DNA of 38,533 bases. Origin: Planctomycetaceae bacterium (lineage in GTDB: Bacteria > Planctomycetota > Planctomycetia > Pirellulales > Pirellulaceae). Shown piece after piece: positions 7,870 to 15,901 of this stretch. Position numbers and translations under genes: made by a program. The notes under the pieces were generated by a model. The model was not told where the DNA came from, did no database searches, and saw nothing but the letters and a program-made list of their open reading frames with translations. The stretch is taken from positions 30,062 through 68,594 of the forward strand of contig PBOG01000002.1 of assembly GCA_002724245.1 (NCBI GenBank), given 5' to 3'. Position 1 is the stretch's first letter. Every line of letters starts with the position of its first letter.

Positions 7870-9477
7870 CTAGCTGGCCTGTTGCAGAGGCTCCGCCTGA
7901 GGCCGCATTGGCAACCACACACGAAACGTAGCGCCCGACGCCGCGTCACTGTCTACCTGAATCAAACCGCCGTGTTCATCAATCACACGCCATGCCTTGC
8001 ACAACCCCAGCCCTAAACCTCGCCCTGCCTCGCGGCCAGAAAAATATGGATCAAACAAATGTTGCCGGATTTCCGGCGCGATCCCCGGGCCATCATCCGC
8101 GATGGTAATGCACACCTGGTCAGTTTGTCCTCCTGGTAGCATCTGCCCCTCTGCCGCAGACCATGCCTGGACATCAACTGAAATCTGGCCGCCACGAACA
8201 AGTGCTTCCAACGCATTACGACAAATGGACGACAGCGCAACGGCCAGATGGTCAGCATCAACCTGCACAGTCGGCAACGGTCCATCGCCAATCATGCGTA
8301 ACTCCGTTCCCTGCTGCTGCGCGTCGTCAGACAAATCGGACAGCACTTGATTCAATAACTCCCGCAAGTCGATTTCTCGAAGCCGGAGTGCCGGTGGCCT
8401 GGCAAACAGCATCAAATCCGAAATCATCTCGTGAGCACGATATGCTTGCGTATTGATCGACGCCAGTCGGCGGCAACGTTCGGGATCGTCTTCGTCACGC
8501 AACAATGTCTGCGCTCGGGATGAAATGTTTGCGAGCGGATTATTCAACTCATGACTGGCACCGTAAGCAAATTCCTTTAATGCGGTAACTTTTTGCTCGC
8601 GTAGCACCGTCCCGAAATCCTGCTCCAGCTGCTGCAAGCGGGCCAGTTTTTCCGTCAGCACCCGCAAACGCTCCACCGCCTCAACCTGTCCAGGTGATCC
8701 AATATTCTGCCAGGCCATAACAGCCATCGATTTTGCCGCCACACGTTTCCGCTTGCGCTGCTGATTCTTGCGAACCGCTTCGCGGACTATTCCGGCAATC
8801 GTGTCCGCGCGTTTGTCTGATCGTACCGCGCGAATTTGCTGTACCAGCCAGCGCGGTAAACAACTGCGGTGGCCGCCGCGTGCCGAGACGGTCACTCGCG
8901 GGCCAGCATGGGACAACCAGTCCGGCGCATTCAATAACAGAGCCAGCAACTGACACCGAGCTTGATCTTGTAGGTCAAATGTCCGAGACACCTTCGAGGT
9001 CGCCATGACCTGGGCCGCTAAATTCAAAGACGCATGCGCCAGTTCCGACCAATTCTGATTCGTTCCGGTGAAATGCTGGGAAGCGTCAACACCATCCGCA
9101 GGAACGGTGAAAGGACACTCCGACAGCCAAAGCACTACCTCCCCCAGCGTCGGGATGGGAGCGTCCGGCATTTGGCAGACTGCCCACAGCGCGAGCGCGG
9201 GATCACCCTCGACCGCTTCTCGAAAAAGTGCGAGACGACGCTCTGGATTCTCCATGAGGAGTCCGGCGATCATTCGCTCGACTGTCGGAGAGATCAATGG
9301 AAAAGACCATTGATGCGCATTGTGTGACAGCTGTAGTAGCTGCTGAAACGCCACCACCTTCGTCCCTGATAACGCTCGGTGACACCCTGCCCTGCCCAGA
9401 AGGGCACGGTGGCCGAGACGGGTCCATCGTGCAGAGGCCCACGAAAGACCTGAGATCATTCGTTGTCTGCACCACAA
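7870..9477 (-). CDS. Sensor histidine kinase with HDOD-like N-terminal region
   Basis: A soluble kinase of up to 535 residues with no membrane segment. The C-terminal half is a standard transmitter: phosphoacceptor His309 in ASHELNNPLANISSRAQ, the N box around Asn421 (CRNALEAL), the G1 box DDGPGI near 461 and the G2 box GLGLGL at 487-492. Autophosphorylation is expected to feed a receiver. Residues about 60-230 are helical and look like a degenerate HDOD-type sensor module; a basic stretch (RKNQQRKRKR, about 236-245) and a short coiled coil lead into the dimerisation helix. The true start is unclear: the longest frame begins with TTG at 9477, an ATG follows at 9459, and neither has a good ribosome binding site. 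It follows the HTH-receiver gene by 15 bp, its likely partner. Confidence 0.85.
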   Translation of the reverse strand: MWCRQRMISGLSWASARWTRLGHRALLGRAGCHRALSGTKVVAFQQLLQLSHNAHQWSFPLISPTVERMIAGLLMENPERRLALFREAVEGDPALALWAVCQMPDAPIPTLGEVVLWLSECPFTVPADGVDASQHFTGTNQNWSELAHASLNLAAQVMATSKVSRTFDLQDQARCQLLALLLNAPDWLSHAGPRVTVSARGGHRSCLPRWLVQQIRAVRSDKRADTIAGIVREAVRKNQQRKRKRVAAKSMAVMAWQNIGSPGQVEAVERLRVLTEKLARLQQLEQDFGTVLREQKVTALKEFAYGASHELNNPLANISSRAQTLLRDEDDPERCRRLASINTQAYRAHEMISDLMLFARPPALRLREIDLRELLNQVLSDLSDDAQQQGTELRMIGDGPLPTVQVDADHLAVALSSICRNALEALVRGGQISVDVQAWSAAEGQMLPGGQTDQVCITIADDGPGIAPEIRQHLFDPYFSGREAGRGLGLGLCKAWRVIDEHGGLIQVDSDAASGATFRVWLPMRPQAEPLQQAS

Positions 9478-9492
9478 TCAGCCAGCTACAAG

Positions 9493-10080
9493 TTAGCCAG
9501 CCACCATGCGTTCCATTTCGAGCTGATCACAGGCGCAATCAAGCAAACTATCCACAGTAAAGGGCTTCTGCAGGAACTCGTTTGCACCGGCGACTTTCAG
9601 ATCCGCAATCTTGTCCTGCTCGACCATACCTGAAATGCAGATGACGCGGACTTTTTCGAGACTCTTGTCACTGCGGATCTTCTGGCAGACTTCCTTACCA
9701 TTGATATCCGGCAACATCACATCCAGGACGACCAAGTCAGGACGAAATTCCTTTACCGTCATACCTGCATCAAAGCCGTTGTTGGCAGTACGGATATCAA
9801 ATCGTTTGTCGCGCTCAAAAACGTCGACCAGCAACTCGACCAACTCCTCATCATCGTCGACGATGAGAACCTTTCGCTTGCCACTTTCCAACGCATCCGT
9901 CGGGATGCCGTTTTCCTGCATGAACTGAAACAACAGGTCGCGAGGAATCCGGCGGAAGCGGCTCCCGGGCACCCGAAACCCCTTCAAAGTGCCATTGTCA
10001 AAGCAGCGAATGATCGTCTGCTGACTTACTTTGCAAACCTTAGCAGCCTCTCCGGTCGTGAAAACCGTCTTTGTCGTCAT
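9493..10080 (-). CDS. Excisionase/BldC-type HTH fused to a response-regulator receiver
   Basis: A 195-residue protein with an unusual domain order. Residues 5-55 form a MerR/excisionase-type helix-turn-helix (FTTGEAAKVCKVSQQTIIRC, then a wing of TLKGFRVPGSRFRRIP). Residues 69-180 form a CheY-like receiver with acidic pocket D75/D76, phosphoacceptor Asp120 in VVLDVMLPD, Ser150 and Lys172 in FLQKPF. Typical response regulators place the DNA-binding domain after the receiver; here it is first. It probably binds DNA and is phosphorylated by the kinase encoded 15 bp downstream. The ATG at 10080 follows AAGGA about 13 nt upstream, a loose match. A strong promoter and a long leader precede it. Targets are unknown; the antiporter gene downstream is one candidate. 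Confidence 0.9.
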   Translation of the reverse strand: MTTKTVFTTGEAAKVCKVSQQTIIRCFDNGTLKGFRVPGSRFRRIPRDLLFQFMQENGIPTDALESGKRKVLIVDDDEELVELLVDVFERDKRFDIRTANNGFDAGMTVKEFRPDLVVLDVMLPDINGKEVCQKIRSDKSLEKVRVICISGMVEQDKIADLKVAGANEFLQKPFTVDSLLDCACDQLEMERMVAG

Positions 10081-10435
10081 GGCAAGACACCATCCTTCCT
10101 GACTGATGGTTGGACTAACCTGAGAGTCTCGGAATCACATCCTGTGAATTCAGCCCAAGACTCCCAAACCTCCGTGATGCGCCACGTTGTCGTTAGCCCT
10201 TAGTCCGATGCAGAAAACAAACTCACTCGAATATGCGTAAACCTATAGTTTACTGACTCTACCTAATCACGGTGAAAATCGATGTTCTAACCAAATTACC
10301 GATCTTACCGGACGCCGAGGATTATACCCATCCTGTCCGATGCGTCAAGATTATCGAATCCCTACAAATCTCCCGGACATCCGGACCTCAGGTATCTTTC
10401 CGGCGCGATCGCCCGCATCGCGACAGCCAGAGAGC
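10081..10435. other. Intergenic region between mnmG and the HTH-receiver gene
   Basis: No gene is visible in 355 bp. It holds the promoter at 10321-10348 and the leader of about 234 nt before the regulator ATG. Within the leader at 10237-10253 is an inverted repeat (GTAAAC, 5-nt loop CTATA, GTTTAC), either an operator for an autoregulating HTH protein or an RNA stem-loop. Confidence 0.6.
10321..10348 (-). promoter_or_regulatory. Sigma-70 promoter for the two-component operon
   Basis: On the minus strand TTGACG (10348-10343) and a perfect TATAAT (10326-10321) are 16 bp apart. The predicted start near 10314 leaves a leader of about 234 nt before the HTH-receiver ATG. Confidence 0.65.
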
Positions 10436-12289
10436 CTATCCGCCGCGCTCTCGGGTACGTCGGCGACCTTCGAGATGTGCCAGCAGAAGTGCCACATCTG
10501 CTGGCGTGATCCCGCTGATCCGACTCGCTTGATCGAGCGTAACAGGGCGAATTTCGTGCAGTTTTTGTCGAGCCTCCCCACGCAAATGGGGAATCTCCTG
10601 GTACTGGAGATCTGCCGGGATCGGCTTGTCTGCCAACCGCTGCTGTCGCGAAACCTGTTGTTGCTGACGGAAGATGTACCCTGAATACTTCACGTCATAG
10701 ACCACTTGCTGCACGATCTGTCGTGGTACATCGGCCAATTCAGGCCGAATCGCTGCGATCTCAGGCCATTCGACTGCCGGACGCCTGAGATACTTTGCCA
10801 AACTAACGCCCTCAAACCGCTGCGTCTCCAAAACAGCACGCACCCGGTCTACCTCTTTTTCTTTTGCTTCCAGCCGTGCGCATCGCTGTGCGTCAACCAG
10901 CCCGAATTCGCGCGCCACTGGCGTCAGCCGCCGGTCGGCATTGTCTTGCCTCAACAGCAAACGAAACTCTGCGCGGCTGGTAAACATGCGGTAGGGCTCG
11001 TCTACCCCACGTGTCACAAGATCATCAATGAGCACGCCGATATACGCCTGATCTCGTCGCAGAATCAAAGGAGATTCCTGGCGCAATCTCAACACCGCAT
11101 TAGTACCAGCAATCAAACCTTGCGCGCCCGCTTCTTCGTAGCCGGTTGTACCGTTAATCTGCCCAGCAAAATACAAACCAGCGACCGCCTTGGTTTCCAA
11201 CGATGGTTGCAGTTGCTCGGGCGGACAGTAATCATACTCCACGGCATAGCCATAACGCATGATCTGAGCTCGTTCTAACCCGGGCATCAGCCGAAACATC
11301 GCATCCTGAACATCGCGTGGCAAACTTGTCGAAATCCCGTTGACGTACACTTCGTGCGTTTTCCACCCTTCGGGCTCCAAAAACACCTGGTGCTGGTCTT
11401 TCTCCGCAAAACGAACCACCTTGTCCTCAATCGACGGACAATAACGGGGCCCGCGTGTCTGAATCTGTCCGCTGTACATCGGCGCCCGTGCCAGATTCTG
11501 CCGAATCAGTTCGTGCACCTGCGGTGTCGTGTGTGTAATCCAGCAAGGCAATTGCTCTACTGAAATCTGGTCGGTCAGAAACGAGAAAGGAGAGGGCTGA
11601 TCGTCACCCGGCTGCCGTTCCGTCCGCTCAAAGTCGATAGTACGCCCATTCAGCCGCGGTGGTGTCCCAGTCTTGAACCGCTCCAGGCGAAATCCCAGCC
11701 GCTGCAAAGCACCGCTAATTCCCGCCGTCGTACCTTCACCGGCACGCCCACCTGGAGTCTTGGCTTCCCCCGTGTGCATTAAAGCCTGCAAGAATGTACC
11801 TGTTGTCAGAATCACCGCCGGCGCGAGGTACAGTGCATCACCACGTACGCGCAAGCCCCTGACAGTTTCTCCGTCGTCCCCCAACTCGGTAACCAAATCC
11901 TCGACAACCTCTTGTCGGAGTTGCAGGTTTTCCTGCAACTCCACCAGACGTTTGATCTCCAACTGATAGGCGCGCTTGTCGGCCTGGGCACGGGGGCTAT
12001 GCATGGCCGGACCCTTGCGCCGGTTCAGCAGGCGAAACTGCAGCCCCGTAGCGTCGATGGCACGCCCCATCGCACCTCCCATGGCATCGATTTCGCGGAC
12101 AATCTGCCCCTTCCCCACCCCCCCGATGGCGGGATTACAGCTCATCTGCCCGACCGTATCCAGATTGGTGGTCAACAACGCAGTCTGAGCCCCCATGCGG
12201 GCAGCTGCCAGAGCCGCTTCGGTGCCAGCATGACCAGCGCCCACGACCAGTACGTCAAATTCGTAATCCACGGTTGTCATACAATCCAT
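10436..12289 (-). CDS. mnmG: tRNA uridine-5-carboxymethylaminomethyl modification enzyme, MnmG subunit
   Basis: The FAD-binding partner of MnmE; together they install cmnm5 at the wobble uridine (U34) of certain tRNAs using folate and glycine or ammonium. Signatures are abundant: the Rossmann motif VVGAGHAGTEAA close to the start, NPAIGGVGKG with its conserved glycines, the IRRRKGPAM-type segment (here LNRRKGPAMHSPRAQAD), GLYFAGQINGTTGYEEAGAQG and the C-terminal helical region that contacts tRNA and MnmE (TSRAEFRLLLRQDNAD). With the ATG at 12289 the protein is 617 residues, normal for the family; CAGGG lies 6 nt before it. The open frame continues upstream to 12448 but that part has no similarity. 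No mnmE or rsmG is next to it; the next gene upstream is divergent. Confidence 0.97.
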   Translation of the reverse strand: MDCMTTVDYEFDVLVVGAGHAGTEAALAAARMGAQTALLTTNLDTVGQMSCNPAIGGVGKGQIVREIDAMGGAMGRAIDATGLQFRLLNRRKGPAMHSPRAQADKRAYQLEIKRLVELQENLQLRQEVVEDLVTELGDDGETVRGLRVRGDALYLAPAVILTTGTFLQALMHTGEAKTPGGRAGEGTTAGISGALQRLGFRLERFKTGTPPRLNGRTIDFERTERQPGDDQPSPFSFLTDQISVEQLPCWITHTTPQVHELIRQNLARAPMYSGQIQTRGPRYCPSIEDKVVRFAEKDQHQVFLEPEGWKTHEVYVNGISTSLPRDVQDAMFRLMPGLERAQIMRYGYAVEYDYCPPEQLQPSLETKAVAGLYFAGQINGTTGYEEAGAQGLIAGTNAVLRLRQESPLILRRDQAYIGVLIDDLVTRGVDEPYRMFTSRAEFRLLLRQDNADRRLTPVAREFGLVDAQRCARLEAKEKEVDRVRAVLETQRFEGVSLAKYLRRPAVEWPEIAAIRPELADVPRQIVQQVVYDVKYSGYIFRQQQQVSRQQRLADKPIPADLQYQEIPHLRGEARQKLHEIRPVTLDQASRISGITPADVALLLAHLEGRRRTRERGG

Positions 12290-12534
12290 GATAGGCCCTG
12301 ATGGAATGCACCGAAACGGCGTCCCTCCACAGATACCGATCAGCTGCGACGACCTGCAGTGGACGATGCGCCGGAATTCGCTACAGGAGCCCCCCTTTCG
12401 CACCTCGTCACTTGAGGGTGGTGGCCACTGCAGCCAAAGGCTGCGCACGCGAACCGGGTACCGTTGCCTTGAGTACGATGAACCGGTTCTCTACCTTGAA
12501 GGCGTAAGAATCACCAATCACCGGGAGATTTCGC

Positions 12535-14199
12535 ATGCCGCGCATGACCGGATCCAAATACTTTGCCGAAGCGATGGAAGCTTACGGTGTCACCCATCTT
12601 TTTTTTGTCCCCACCATCGTGACACCCGCTTTAGCTGAGATGGAAGGCCGACCGATTACGCGGGTCATGACCCACACAGAAAAAGCTGCGGTCTATATGG
12701 CCGACGGGTACGCGCGGGCCAGTCACCGCCCCGGCATTGCGATGTCACAGACGATTGGTGCGGCCAACCTGGCAGCCGGCCTGCGCGACCCTTGGCTGGC
12801 TTGTTCGCCAGTAATCGCAATCAGCGCTGGACGGACTCCGCAAGGCAAACATCGGTATGTCTACCAGGAAATCGATGACTACCCGCTCTTTCAGCCACTG
12901 ACAAAATCGAGCGTTCAGGTCGACATCCCCGAACGCTTGCCCGACTTGCTGCGGCAGGCGTTTCGCGCTGCGACAGCGGGTTGTCCCCAGCCGGTCCATT
13001 TAGAAATCGGCGGGAATTTTGGCCAGGCGATTGAAGGGGAAGCCGAGCTCGACGGTATTTTCGAACCCCAGTTCGGCCAGTTTCCCGCAGTCCGACCGCA
13101 AGCTGACGCCGCAGAGGTAGAGCTTGCGCTACAAGTCCTGGCAGCAGCCGAAAAACCGATTGTGGTCGCTGGAGGAGGCGTCACGGCCTCCGGCGCCCAA
13201 CGAGAAGTAGTTGAACTCGCCGAAAAACTGGCCCTCCCAGTTGCCACATCTCTGAACGCCAAGGGAACCATTCCCGAAAACCATCCTTTGGCAGTGGGTG
13301 TCGTCGGACTTTACAGCCGCAGCTGCACCAACCAGATCGTCGCGGCGGCCGACCTGGTCTTCTTTATCGGCAGCCATACTGGCAGTCAGGTGACCAATCA
13401 CTGGCAGATTCCACGTCCAGGCACCAGGGTCATTCAACTGGACATCGAAGGGGAAGAACTCGGTCGTAACTATCCAAACAAAGTCTCACTGTGTGGTGAT
13501 GCAAGAACGACTCTGCGCCAAATGCTGACCGCCGCCGCCGCCCACCCGGGTCGTCGCCAATGGCAGGAATGGATCGCCCAACGCATCTCCGAGTGGCGCG
13601 CTGAAGTTGCTGAGCTGCGCAATGCCACTCAGACGCCGATGCGGCCCGAGCGAATCTGCCGTGAGCTACAGGATTGGCTCCCGGAAGATGCTGTTCTCGT
13701 GTCGGACACCGGTCACGCAGGGATCTGGACAGGAACCCATATTGAATTGACTGACTCGCGCCAAATGTACCTGCGCGCTGCCGGCTCGCTCGGATGGGGC
13801 TTGCCTGCTGCCATCGGCGCCCGCTGTGCTTGTCCGGATCGGCCCGTGGTTTGTTTTACTGGAGACGGCGGTTTCTATTACCACTTTGCCGAACTGGAAA
13901 CCGCGCTGCGGTACAACATTCCGATTATCGTCGTCATCAACAACAACCAGGCGTTAAGCCAGGAAACAGAGATCTTCGACGAAGCCTACGGAGGCAAACA
14001 GGAAACCGGACTGGAAATGTGGCAATTCCGTCCGCAAAATCTGGCGCAGCTCGCTGCCGCGATGGGTTGTCACGCGGAACAGGTTACCTCTCCGGACGAA
14101 ATTCCCGCCGCCCTGGAAAGAGCTCTGGCGAGTGGTCGGGCAGCAGTTGTCGACATTCTCAGCGATGTTGCGGCGCTGGCTCCCCCCGCCTGGGCATAG
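12535..14199 (+). CDS. Thiamine diphosphate-dependent enzyme, acetolactate-synthase-like
   Basis: A 554-residue enzyme with the usual three domains. The PYR domain carries the activating Glu49 in THTEKAAVYMADGYAR; a middle Rossmann-like domain includes KPIVVAGGGV; the PP domain carries the ThDP/Mg2+ motif GDGGF (443-447) ending in NNN (469-471). Relatives decarboxylate 2-oxo acids and may join the product to a second substrate (acetolactate synthase, benzoylformate and sulfopyruvate decarboxylases, glyoxylate carboligase). The sequence departs from housekeeping IlvB, which is longer and normally paired with a small subunit absent here, so substrate is open. The ATG has GGGAG about 8 nt upstream. 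The next gene, an FAD oxidoreductase, starts 27 bp later in the same direction and may act on the product. Confidence 0.82.
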   Translation: MPRMTGSKYFAEAMEAYGVTHLFFVPTIVTPALAEMEGRPITRVMTHTEKAAVYMADGYARASHRPGIAMSQTIGAANLAAGLRDPWLACSPVIAISAGRTPQGKHRYVYQEIDDYPLFQPLTKSSVQVDIPERLPDLLRQAFRAATAGCPQPVHLEIGGNFGQAIEGEAELDGIFEPQFGQFPAVRPQADAAEVELALQVLAAAEKPIVVAGGGVTASGAQREVVELAEKLALPVATSLNAKGTIPENHPLAVGVVGLYSRSCTNQIVAAADLVFFIGSHTGSQVTNHWQIPRPGTRVIQLDIEGEELGRNYPNKVSLCGDARTTLRQMLTAAAAHPGRRQWQEWIAQRISEWRAEVAELRNATQTPMRPERICRELQDWLPEDAVLVSDTGHAGIWTGTHIELTDSRQMYLRAAGSLGWGLPAAIGARCACPDRPVVCFTGDGGFYYHFAELETALRYNIPIIVVINNNQALSQETEIFDEAYGGKQETGLEMWQFRPQNLAQLAAAMGCHAEQVTSPDEIPAALERALASGRAAVVDILSDVAALAPPAWA

Positions 14200-14226
14200 G
14201 ATCGACGGCGACTAAGGGTATGCACC

Positions 14227-15786
14227 GTGACCAATTCCTACGACGCCATCGTGCTCGGCGCAGGCCACAATGGTCTCATACTGCAGGCCTACCTCGGACA
14301 GTTAGGCCTGCGTACGATCTGCCTGGAACGTCGCGCTACACTGGGCGGTGGCCTGACCACAACCGAATTTCCGGCTGCCTCGGGATTCTGGCACAACATC
14401 CACTCTTTCTTCCATCGTGGTGTTACGGAGCAACCTTGGTATCAGGAACTGGGGCTGCAGCAACGAGGTGCCCGCTACATTGAACCCGATCTCAACGTGG
14501 CACTCATCTGCCCGAATGGCCGCTCCGTCCAATGGTGGAAAGATACAGATCGGACGATCAGCTCGTTTGCCGAAATCAGCCCGCAGGATGCGGCAACTCT
14601 GCACAGCTGGCAAGAACGATTCCAGTCAATTGTCCAGGAGATTCTGATTCCAGAATCTCAGCAACCACCACTGCCACCTGACGTCAGGCGTCGACAGTTA
14701 GAGAAGACGGACGACGGACGCTTGCTGCTGTCAACCAGCCAACTCTCGCCACTGGAATTTGTGGAGCGGGAATTTGAGCATCCAACCGTAAAGGCGGCAC
14801 TACTGTTTTTCAATGGTTTGCGTGAAGTCGACTTGCGACTCCCTGGTTTTGGCCACCACATCCCCGCATTACTGGCTGCCGAACGTTTTGCACAAATGTG
14901 TGTAGGTGGTTCCCAGCAACTCGCGTGTGCACTTGCCCGCACGGTCCGCGAAACCGGCGGCAACATTGAATTGAATGCCGCACCACGACAGATCTGTGTG
15001 GAAGCGGGACGCGTGACCGGTGTCGAAACAGAGTCCGGCGATCTACTGCGCGCGGGCCTCGTCGTTTCGAGTCTGAATCCCCAGCAAACTTTTCTCGAGC
15101 TACTCGATGCGCGCTACGTCCCCCAGCAATGGAGGCAACAAGCCGAACAGTATCACTACAACCTGCTGGCACCGCTCTTTGCACTCTACGTCAACCTTGA
15201 TGCCCCTCCCCATTACCAGGCCGCAGAGCACACGCCGCACCTCGACGAGGCTCTGATGGTCATCCTCGGTCTCGACCGTGTCGAACAGTTTCACGAGATA
15301 CTATTGCACCACGAAAAGGGTACTTTTCCTCCCAGTGTCCTGTGGGGATCCTGCCCCACTCGATTCGACCCCTCGCAGGCACCACCTGGGCAGCATACGG
15401 CCTTTATGTGGGAAAAGCTCCCCTACAAGTTGCACGCCGAGGCAGGGCACTGGGACCAGTTGAAACGCGACCACGGGCAGAAGTTGCTAAAAACCTGGCA
15501 GCAGTATGCGCCCAATCTGGCGGCTTCTGCCGGCGATTGGTTTACACAAAGTCCGCTCGACACCGAACGAACACTGGTCAACATGCGCTATGGAGACCTG
15601 CTGGTAGGTTCTTTTGATCGCGGACAGATTGGCTATCACCGCCCGTTCCCAGGGGCCGGGCATTATCGGGGGCATTTGCCTGGTTTGTATCTTTGTGGTT
15701 CCAGTTGCCATCCAGGTGGAAACATTACCGGGCTGCCTGGCTACAATTGTGCGCAAGTCCTGCGCGCAGACCTGAGACTGAATTAG
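14227..15786 (+). CDS. Phytoene-desaturase-like FAD-dependent oxidoreductase
   Basis: A flavoprotein of 519 residues. The N-terminus has the dinucleotide-binding fold with GAGHNG (11-16) and ERRATLGGG about 25 residues on. The C-terminus has GLYLCGSSCHPGGNITGLPGYNCAQ, the conserved closing motif of the CrtI/PYROXD2-type group that seats the FAD. This group covers carotenoid desaturases and isomerases but also poorly known enzymes, and the present protein is closer in motif wording to the uncharacterised PYROXD2-like branch than to CrtI. No other carotenoid gene (crtB, crtE) is here. It uses a GTG start 27 bp after the ThDP enzyme, so the two are probably one operon. Substrate unknown. Confidence 0.8.
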   Translation: MTNSYDAIVLGAGHNGLILQAYLGQLGLRTICLERRATLGGGLTTTEFPAASGFWHNIHSFFHRGVTEQPWYQELGLQQRGARYIEPDLNVALICPNGRSVQWWKDTDRTISSFAEISPQDAATLHSWQERFQSIVQEILIPESQQPPLPPDVRRRQLEKTDDGRLLLSTSQLSPLEFVEREFEHPTVKAALLFFNGLREVDLRLPGFGHHIPALLAAERFAQMCVGGSQQLACALARTVRETGGNIELNAAPRQICVEAGRVTGVETESGDLLRAGLVVSSLNPQQTFLELLDARYVPQQWRQQAEQYHYNLLAPLFALYVNLDAPPHYQAAEHTPHLDEALMVILGLDRVEQFHEILLHHEKGTFPPSVLWGSCPTRFDPSQAPPGQHTAFMWEKLPYKLHAEAGHWDQLKRDHGQKLLKTWQQYAPNLAASAGDWFTQSPLDTERTLVNMRYGDLLVGSFDRGQIGYHRPFPGAGHYRGHLPGLYLCGSSCHPGGNITGLPGYNCAQVLRADLRLN

Positions 15787-15901
15787 AGGTAACGTCGCTG
15801 CCCCCTGCCTCAATACAGGCCCTTGGCGCAGAAACGTGCCGCCGTCCAACCGCCCTGCAGGCTGGAGCCAACACAGAAGACTCATTCCCACCGGGACCCA
15901 G

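Noticed and set aside
13794-14483. Plus-strand open frame of 229 codons across the ThDP/FAD enzyme junction
   Set aside because: It is an out-of-frame shadow of two enzymes with clear motifs and has no recognisable domain.
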